Source: an uncultured Halieaceae bacterium (GTDB taxonomy: Bacteria; Pseudomonadota; Gammaproteobacteria; Pseudomonadales; Halieaceae). From it: 64,000 nt of DNA. Shown one piece after another: positions 58,378-64,000 of the stretch. Location of the stretch: the NCBI GenBank assembly GCA_913057135.1, contig CAJXNM010000006.1, positions 1 to 64,000 on the forward strand. The letters run 5' to 3'. Each line of letters opens with the position of its first letter. The first letter of the stretch is position 1. The notes beneath the pieces are model-generated. The model ran no database searches and was not told the origin of the DNA. It was given only the letters and a program-made list of their open reading frames with translations. The translations under genes were made by a program, and so were the position numbers.

Positions 58378-59173
58378 CTCGAACCAGTTCGGGGCTACGG
58401 CTTAACTCGGCGGTCAGGCTATCCCGAACCGCCAGTAAGCTCGGCAATCTACTGTCCGCGAAGCTATTAACGTCAATACGTGTGGTCGCCGCAGAGCTGT
58501 TGACGGCACCCACAGGTCCCCTACCGGGCATCACAATGGGTGCAGCGATAGACGTGATACCGTAGTCCAGTTCGTCACTGACCATGGCATAGCCCTGATG
58601 GCGCGCCCTTTGAATAGCCTCTCGCAGGGCACTGGCATCGATCAGAGTGTGCTCGGTGCGCTGTTTGAGTGGGTACTTGAATAGGAACGCATCCACATCG
58701 CCGGGTGGCATCACCGACAGAATCGCGCGTCCCAAAGAGGTCGCAAGTGCCGGGAAGCGTGTGCCCGCACTGGCCTGTAAGCGAATGACCCGATAGGTCG
58801 ATACATGACTCAGGTACAGCACATCGCTACCGGAGAGCAGGGCAAAGGAGGCGCTGTCACCGGTCTCATCCCGCAATCGCTGCAGCGAAGGGCGAATAAG
58901 GTTGTCGATGTCGAAGCTCTCGGTGAACGGTCGCGATAACTCGAGCACCGCTGGACGTAAGGAAAACACCCCATCGACTTTACCCACATAGCCCAACTCG
59001 GTCAGGGTTAGCAGGCAGCGTCTGGCGACCGCAGGGCTTAATTGGGTGACCCGCGCCACTTCCGACAAGGTCATTTGTGGACAGTCTCGAGAAAAGGCCG
59101 TCAGCACCCTGAGGCCTTTTTCTAGGGTGCTGAGGTACTCGGAGGCTGGGGCGCTGGGCGCGGCGTCAGCCAT
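58355..59173 (-). CDS. IclR-family regulator (PcaR/PcaU/PobR-like)
   Basis: 272 residues. N-terminal winged helix: STLEKGLRVLTAFS, MTLSEVARVTQLSPAVARRCLLTLTELGYV. C-terminal effector domain with LATSLGRAILSVMPP, ALREAIQRARHQGYAMVSDELDYGITSIAAPI and GAVNSSAATTRID, the GYAxxDEELxxGxxSIAAPI pattern of the IclR family, in the form seen in beta-ketoadipate regulators. Probably controls the divergent operons at 54-58 kb through the paired palindromes at 56585-56616. Starts inside the pepF 3' end (eight-base overlap), so it may be co-transcribed with it. Confidence 0.88.
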   Translation of the reverse strand: MADAAPSAPASEYLSTLEKGLRVLTAFSRDCPQMTLSEVARVTQLSPAVARRCLLTLTELGYVGKVDGVFSLRPAVLELSRPFTESFDIDNLIRPSLQRLRDETGDSASFALLSGSDVLYLSHVSTYRVIRLQASAGTRFPALATSLGRAILSVMPPGDVDAFLFKYPLKQRTEHTLIDASALREAIQRARHQGYAMVSDELDYGITSIAAPIVMPGRGPVGAVNSSAATTRIDVNSFADSRLPSLLAVRDSLTAELSRSPELVRAIQTAGY

Positions 59174-61139
59174 CGGATGACTCGGCTTCCATTTCGGCGA
59201 GCGCTTCCTCGAGCTGGGTCACGTAATCATCAAACACAGCGATGGTGTCGTACACCGGCTGAGGGCTGGTCATATCGATACCGGCCTTTTTCAACAGCTC
59301 GATCGGATAGTCGCTTGAACCCGAGCGCAACATATCGAGGAAGCGCTCCCGGGCAGGTTCCCCTTGCTCAAGAATTTGTTTAGCCAAGGCGGTAGCGGCA
59401 ACGAAGGATGTCGAGTACTGATAGACGTAGAAGTTATCGCCCCGTAGGAAGTGCGGAATGCGACTCCACTCTATTTGATTGAGTTCGTCGGCACGCACGG
59501 CGTCACCGTAGTAGGCATTAAACACATCCGCGTAGATAGCATTTAGTGTGTCGGCGGTCAGGGCTTCACCGGCCTCGACTTTGGCATGGGCCTGCATCTC
59601 GAAATCTGCAAAGGACGCCTGCCGGTAAAAACCGCCCCGGAACTCATCGAGGTAGCTGCTAAGGAGGTAAGCGCGCTCAGCGGGGCTGCTCGCCTCTCTT
59701 AACAACTTCTGCATGAGAATGGCTTCATTGGTCATCGAGGCAATTTCCGCAATGAAAATCCGGTAATCCCCGTAGACATAGGGCTGGGTGGCGCGGGTTA
59801 AATAACTGTGAATCGAGTGACCGTATTCGTGGGCGAGGGTGGAGACATCATTCAAGGTGCCCTCGAAGTTCATCGACAGGTAGGGTTTAGAGGTATAGGT
59901 ACCCCAGCTATAAGCGCCGCCGCGTTTGCCAGCGTTGGCGAAGGCATCGACCCAGCCCTGATCGAACCCTTTCCAGTACACCTCTAAATAATCGTCACCC
60001 AGGGGCTCGAGCGCGTCGGCAACGATGGTCTTGGCTTCCTCAAAACTGACGTTATCGATCGTGGGTTCAACGATGGGTGCGTATAAATCCCAAATCTCGA
60101 GCTGCTCGACACCGAGCATGCGTTCGCGCAATCGAAGGTAGCGCTGCAGGGGCTCTGCCCCTTCGCGTACCGCGGTAATTAGGTTGCGATAAACCTCGGT
60201 GGGGATACCGTTACTGTAGGTGGCCGCCTCAAGCCGTGAATCGAAGCCGCGGGCTTTCGCCAGGAATACACGACTTTTAACGTGGCCTTCATAGTTGGCC
60301 GCGAGGGTATGGTTGAGTTGCTCATAGGCTTTGAATAAGCCTTTCCAGGCGTCTTCGCGTACCCGACGGTCGCTGGAGTGAAGGAACGCGCCGTAGCGGG
60401 AGTTGGTCAACTCTACTTCGTTGCCCTCTTCATCGACTACCGTACCGAACTTCAGGTCTGCGTTATCTATGGCGTTAAACACCGAGCTGAATTTGCCCAA
60501 TGCATCCCCGGACATGGCCAGTAAACGCTCCTCGTCGGCGCTGAGGGTGTAGGGACGCATTCTGGACTCTTCATCAAGGTAGTGCCGGTACATGGCCAAA
60601 CCTTCGGTGTTGGCAATCATCTGCTCAAGTTGGTCCTCGGGGATAGCCAATAACTCGGGAGAGAAGAACGACGCCACTTCGTTGTAGTTGGCATAGAGTG
60701 TTTGCGCTTCAGAGAATCGAGCGGCATTTTCGGATACTCGGGTATCTTCAAAGGATTTTAGACCCGCATAGACGTACAGGTTGCCCACGATTTTTGAAAT
60801 GTCTTCCGATTGGCGGATGGCTGCCAGAAGCGTTTCCCCGCTCTCCCCAAGTCGTCCGCGGTAAGCCTCGAGCTTGGGCAGCAAGGTTTTCAAACGCTCC
60901 TTATCGGCTTCCCAGGCATCGGCATCGGCGTACATGTCGGTGAGGTCCCATTTGTACTGGGCTGCAATCTCATCGCGCTCGGGCACATCCTGAGCCAACG
61001 TGGTGGTCGCGTTGCCCAGCAGCAGGCCCGCGGTGAGCACCAATGAGGCCGATGTCGTGCTGATCGTTTTCGGGCTTATGAGTGATAGGGCGGTGGATAG
61101 GGCTCGGCGGGGGGATCCATGAAAAACACGCTGACGCAT
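59166..61139 (-). CDS. pepF: Oligoendopeptidase F (M3B metallopeptidase) with export signal
   Basis: 657 residues. M3 zinc site LAHEYGHSIHSYL (HExxH, near residue 435) with the downstream Glu in FIAEIASMTNEAIL. M3B body: YKWDLTDMYADADAWEAD start, AATYSNGIPTEVYRNLI and PYLSMNFEGTLNDVSTLAHE. Most PepF proteins are cytoplasmic; this one has a basic start (MRQRVFHGSPRRA), a hydrophobic stretch about 30-45 and a cleavage-like TLA|Q at 49, indicating periplasmic or secreted location. Would trim oligopeptides taken through the outer membrane. Confidence 0.88.
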   Translation of the reverse strand: MRQRVFHGSPRRALSTALSLISPKTISTTSASLVLTAGLLLGNATTTLAQDVPERDEIAAQYKWDLTDMYADADAWEADKERLKTLLPKLEAYRGRLGESGETLLAAIRQSEDISKIVGNLYVYAGLKSFEDTRVSENAARFSEAQTLYANYNEVASFFSPELLAIPEDQLEQMIANTEGLAMYRHYLDEESRMRPYTLSADEERLLAMSGDALGKFSSVFNAIDNADLKFGTVVDEEGNEVELTNSRYGAFLHSSDRRVREDAWKGLFKAYEQLNHTLAANYEGHVKSRVFLAKARGFDSRLEAATYSNGIPTEVYRNLITAVREGAEPLQRYLRLRERMLGVEQLEIWDLYAPIVEPTIDNVSFEEAKTIVADALEPLGDDYLEVYWKGFDQGWVDAFANAGKRGGAYSWGTYTSKPYLSMNFEGTLNDVSTLAHEYGHSIHSYLTRATQPYVYGDYRIFIAEIASMTNEAILMQKLLREASSPAERAYLLSSYLDEFRGGFYRQASFADFEMQAHAKVEAGEALTADTLNAIYADVFNAYYGDAVRADELNQIEWSRIPHFLRGDNFYVYQYSTSFVAATALAKQILEQGEPARERFLDMLRSGSSDYPIELLKKAGIDMTSPQPVYDTIAVFDDYVTQLEEALAEMEAESSDG

Positions 61140-61239
61140 GACGATATCCTTGTGAAGTCACATCTTGAGTGCTGCGCGCTAGATAGCGGGCGCGCAGCGT
61201 CGACGCTGCAGATTACCGAAACCTGCGGTGCCTGCCCAG

Positions 61240-61992
61240 CTATGCTGCGCGCGCGGCGGTCACGGCCAGGGCAGACCCCTTGGCGACCAGCATACACCAG
61301 CCTCGCAACAACCATCCGGGGCGTTCGGTGGTTGCCGCTCGGGCCTCATCCCGGTGTGCTACTTCATCGGCTTGGCAGCTCGCCAGTACCTCACGCAAGG
61401 CGCTGTGGGGTCCAGTAGGGTCTAGTTTATCCAGTTGGGCTTGGTAGTGCTCATCAACGAAGGTCTCAACCGCGGCAATGGTTTGGTATACCCACCGCGG
61501 TCCCATTAGCCCTGGAATGGCCCCGGTCAGCCATCCCAGCAATCGCCACAGGGGCAGTAATCGTGTCCGGTGGGCTTTTGGTAACCAGTCTTCCACCATG
61601 CCTAAATGTTTTTGCTCGGTAGCCAAATGCCTGTGGGCAAAGTCCCGGACCTGCTTGTCACGGCTGGTTGCCAGTAGCCCGCGGTAAATCATCACAGCGC
61701 CGGTCTCGCCGGCGTGATCCGAGCGCAGATCGGCTATCAGCCACGATGGCCAGTGTTGGGTGATGTCGGTCCTGGTCTTGGTATGAGTTTCGGTCTGGGT
61801 CTGGGTTATTGGAACCCCTTGGGCTGCGTACCAATCCTGCCATTCCCAAGGTGTCATGGTCCTAGGTGGTTCCCCCGACAGAGCCCTGTCCCAAGCCTGC
61901 TGTTTAAGGGAGTGGTCCTGCTCCTGGGTCTTGGTTTTTGGCGCGTCGGCTTCCAAAATTTCTCGAATCAGACGCTGCTGGCGGGTTTCCAT
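61240..61992 (-). CDS. coq7: Coq7-type demethoxyubiquinol hydroxylase
   Basis: 250 residues. Ferritin-like di-iron domain in the C-terminal ~170: LRSDHAGETGAVMIYRG (first Glu), HLATEQKHLGMV (Glu-x2-His), FVDEHYQAQL and CQADEVAHRDEA (Glu-x2-His), with GPRWVYQTIAAVETFVDEHY between. Performs the last ring hydroxylation of ubiquinone synthesis. The first ~85 residues are an unusual polar extension with alternating Thr (ITQTQTETHTKTRTD). Starts three bases after the flavin-reductase gene, forming an operon with it and the DCC protein. Confidence 0.88.
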   Translation of the reverse strand: METRQQRLIREILEADAPKTKTQEQDHSLKQQAWDRALSGEPPRTMTPWEWQDWYAAQGVPITQTQTETHTKTRTDITQHWPSWLIADLRSDHAGETGAVMIYRGLLATSRDKQVRDFAHRHLATEQKHLGMVEDWLPKAHRTRLLPLWRLLGWLTGAIPGLMGPRWVYQTIAAVETFVDEHYQAQLDKLDPTGPHSALREVLASCQADEVAHRDEARAATTERPGWLLRGWCMLVAKGSALAVTAARAA

Positions 61993-61995
61993 GGG

Positions 61996-62637
61996 TCAGT
62001 CCAAGCGCTCAGGTGGTTGGTTGGGTTTGGCATAGGCGAAGCGTTCCGCGCTGTTTACACCATGGTAACTGTCGAGCCCGCAGGCCACAGCAGGATCAAC
62101 CCCTGCCATATTCAGGGTGCCATCGTCACGCATGATTTCGGCGGGGCAGCGCAGCAATTGAACTCGACCAATAAGCAGGTGGGTGTCGTTCACAGTGAGG
62201 GGCGTATGCTGCTCTAGGGTTAGCCCTAATTTGATCATCGACCGAGCTACGAAGGGGGCCGCAAAGTCCTCTATCCATTCTTCATGCAGGCCCAGGGCCT
62301 CAAACTCAGAGGTATCACCGCCGTAGCGTGCACTGGTTTGGTGGGCGACAGACACCCAACTTTGACCCACGTGATTGAGCGTCCAGCAGCCCGTGGAGAG
62401 AATATTGTCGAGGGTGTGCCGCTCGGTACCCTCTGGCTTTGGCCGTGCAATCATCCCGATAAGCGCAGGGGCGGCACCGACGTGGAAGACGTTACTGAAC
62501 AGGGCGAGGTTAGTTGTGCCGTTGCTACTGCGTGTACCCACGAGCAGCGCCGAACGAAGTCCCGAGGCGCAGTTCATAAGATTTGCTCGGGTGCGCTGGG
62601 GTAGGGCGTCAATGCTGGCTGCGGTGAAGGTTTTCAT
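61996..62637 (-). CDS. Flavin reductase-like (FMN-binding split-barrel) protein
   Basis: 213 residues from ATG 62637, which overlaps the stop of the upstream gene as ATGA; the frame extends to 62775 inside that gene. Split-barrel FMN-binding features: NLALFSNVFHVGAAPALIGMIARP, LDNILSTGCWTLNHV and DTHLLIGRVQLLR. Resembles RutF/flavin reductase-like proteins that either supply reduced FMN or bind it as a sensor or oxidoreductase. Its operon with coq7 raises the idea that it donates electrons in quinone hydroxylation, but this is inference. Confidence 0.78.
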   Translation of the reverse strand: MKTFTAASIDALPQRTRANLMNCASGLRSALLVGTRSSNGTTNLALFSNVFHVGAAPALIGMIARPKPEGTERHTLDNILSTGCWTLNHVGQSWVSVAHQTSARYGGDTSEFEALGLHEEWIEDFAAPFVARSMIKLGLTLEQHTPLTVNDTHLLIGRVQLLRCPAEIMRDDGTLNMAGVDPAVACGLDSYHGVNSAERFAYAKPNQPPERLD

Positions 62638-63053
62638 GGGTCTCGACTCTGAACGGAGGGGGTGGCTGCGGTCTTTTTGCTTTGGCTGTAAAGCCGGTCG
62701 TAGCGCCAGCGCGCCCAGCGGTCGTAGACGCGCTCGACCATAGGTCGTATCACTGGCCAGGTCATCCAGCGCCACAACCAGCCAAAGCGGGTGTGCTGCC
62801 AGGCAGCGACATTGGCATCGACCCCGGTCAGGAACACACCATCGCGTTCAAGATGAAGCACGCGCAACAGGGTGTCGCGGTCGGGTCGTCCAGAGGGTTG
62901 CCCTGTAGTGTCGCCACCTGGGGCATGGTCTCGCTGATAGTCGAGCTCATGGATGTCACACAGGGACAGCGACGATCCTTTTAAACGCCGGAGTCGATCC
63001 ATCTCTTTAACGCACAGGGGACACTGGCCATCGTAGTACAAAGTGTCGGGCAT
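62634..63053 (-). CDS. DCC-family (DUF393) thiol-disulfide oxidoreductase-like protein
   Basis: 139 residues. Begins with the family motif LYYDGQCPLCVKEMDRL (CPLC redox-like pair), then SLCDIHELDY and a HLERDGVFLTGVDANVAAWQ segment; the C-terminal WMTWPVIRPMVERVYDRWARWRYDRL is typical of the family. Function mostly uncharacterised; a thioredoxin-like fold is presumed. First gene of the leftward operon with the flavin reductase-like gene and coq7. Confidence 0.85.
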   Translation of the reverse strand: MPDTLYYDGQCPLCVKEMDRLRRLKGSSLSLCDIHELDYQRDHAPGGDTTGQPSGRPDRDTLLRVLHLERDGVFLTGVDANVAAWQHTRFGWLWRWMTWPVIRPMVERVYDRWARWRYDRLYSQSKKTAATPSVQSRDP

Positions 63054-63223
63054 GTTTTCGTCTCAAGGCTGTTTATAGCGCTACGACGAAAATCCAGCGC
63101 TGGATGGGCTCGCCTGGGTTTTGACAAACAGTTGTCCTGGTGAGGCTCGCCTGTGCGCCTCCAAGTGGCAAAACCACCGCCTAGAGAGGGTGCGACCGCG
63201 CTTTGGGGAGGTTGTACTAAGGG

Positions 63224-63739
63224 TTATTCGCTCTCGGCGAGCAGTGCCAGTATCTGCTCTTGCAGTGCCACTTCGTCGCCGGTTTTGAACCCCACGTGCA
63301 CATCGCGCACGCGACCTTCGGCATCAATCAGGTAGCCCGATGGCATACCCTCAACGCCAAATTGCGTGGGTACTTCGCTCTCGGTGTCGATCACCACGGG
63401 GTAGGTCACGGTGTAGCGCTGTAGAAAGTCGAGGGCGTCCTCCTCGACCACATCAATACTAACGGCAACGGCCTGGAAACCGCGGGGTGCAAGTTCCTGG
63501 TAAAGCACGTCAATGGCCGGTAGCGAGCGGCGGCAGGGCCCGCACCAAGATGCCCAGAAATCCACGTATACCACCTTGCCGCGCATGTCTGACAGCTCGA
63601 TAGCGCCCTCACCGTTAGCGATGACCGGCAGCGTGAAATTGGGTGCGGCTTGCCAGGATTCCGCCCGGAGCACCGTTGATGCCAAAGCCAGTAAAGCGGC
63701 AACTGCCATGGCTTGAGTACGCCGCCAATACCGAATCAT
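63224..63739 (-). CDS. TlpA-like periplasmic thiol-disulfide oxidoreductase
   Basis: 171 residues from the ATG at 63739; the frame is open back to 63916 but that part has no recognisable features, and no strong ribosome site marks either start. Signal peptide MIRYWRRTQAMAVAALLALASTVLRA with cleavage near LRA|ES. Thioredoxin domain with VVYVDFWASWCGPCRRSLPAI (active site WCGPC, about residue 64) and cis-Pro in GVEGMPSGYLID. Reduces disulfides or apocytochrome cysteines in the periplasm. The remaining 63740-64000 holds no gene I can support. Confidence 0.87.
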   Translation of the reverse strand: MIRYWRRTQAMAVAALLALASTVLRAESWQAAPNFTLPVIANGEGAIELSDMRGKVVYVDFWASWCGPCRRSLPAIDVLYQELAPRGFQAVAVSIDVVEEDALDFLQRYTVTYPVVIDTESEVPTQFGVEGMPSGYLIDAEGRVRDVHVGFKTGDEVALQEQILALLAESE

Positions 63740-64000
63740 TAGGGGATTGCGCTGACTGTTTTGAAGCGCGGTGCGGTGAGCGTTTCGAAGAATCCCGGAG
63801 AGCGAAATGGGGCGATCGTTGTGCAGAGTGGTGAAAACGTAGCGGTGAGCATTGAAGCGGCGACTGGTTGGCATCGGAGCATTCTCGTAGGATTGAAGGC
63901 GACACATTGGCAGCAACTGATCCGGGTCACAAGGTAGACAATTGTTGGTCAGGTCGTGTCTCCCATAGGGCGCAACGAACCATCTTCCCAGCCAGCTCAG

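Overview
The window looks like chromosome of a gammaproteobacterium. The backbone order tilS-pyrG-kdsA-eno-ftsB-ispD-ispF-pcm-nlpD-rpoS-fdxA-mutS-recA-recX is the Pseudomonas-type arrangement. Three TonB-dependent receptors, a DabBA inorganic-carbon pump, betaine/sarcosine catabolism and Pho-type control suggest an aerobic, nutrient-scavenging and possibly marine heterotroph (for example of the Cellvibrionales/Halieaceae kind). That placement is inference; no rRNA gene is present to anchor it.

Layout. 1-8.7 kb: housekeeping block (tilS 3' end, CTP synthase, KDO8P synthase, enolase, FtsB, IspD, IspF, Pcm, a DUF368 undecaprenyl-phosphate translocase, NlpD), all rightward; truD and surE are not in their usual place. 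8.7-9.8 kb: disturbed junction with two tandem DUF1640-like genes and a diverged, truncated copy of the middle of nlpD just before rpoS. 9.8-11.2 kb: rpoS and fdxA. 11.3-15.6 kb: TonB receptor divergent from a secreted PhoD-type phosphatase, with four 11-bp-spaced Pho-box-like repeats between them. 15.6-19.8 kb: mutS and, directly upstream, a protein with an AbiEi-like N-terminus and a Fic domain. 19.9-26.4 kb: DUF1295 protein, glutathione transferase, lipoprotein phosphatase, MazEF, and a second TonB receptor; the phosphatase and receptor also have Pho-box-like repeats. 26.4-31.3 kb: dabB-dabA with a divergent LysR regulator. 31.4-35.2 kb: recA (clear LexA box), recX, a serine hydrolase, a DUF3014 protein.

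35.3-50.5 kb is a catabolic island for N-methylated amino-acid betaines: a DgcA-like flavoprotein demethylase, a GbcA/Stc2-type Rieske oxygenase with its GbcB-like reductase, heterotetrameric sarcosine oxidase (soxBDAG) and L-serine dehydratase. Glycine betaine -> dimethylglycine -> sarcosine -> glycine -> serine -> pyruvate can be drawn, but glyA is absent. Embedded in it are a DHDPS-family lyase, an aldehyde dehydrogenase and a DadA-like oxidase. That trio is not needed for glycine betaine and is the kind used for hydroxyproline, so hydroxyproline betaine or another cyclic betaine is a plausible extra substrate.

50.5-61.1 kb holds a second, unassigned catabolic system: TonB receptor-VOC protein-flavodoxin-like reductase-CoA ligase on one strand, divergent from a citrate-synthase-like lyase and an alpha/beta hydrolase. 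Two identical-geometry palindromes lie in the shared promoter region, and an IclR/PcaR-type regulator is nearby. A short MetE-core protein and an array of degenerate 12-bp repeats sit at its left edge. 61.2-64 kb: a small operon (DCC-family protein, flavin reductase-like protein, Coq7) and a TlpA-like thioredoxin. No tRNA, rRNA, CRISPR, insertion sequence or prophage was recognised.
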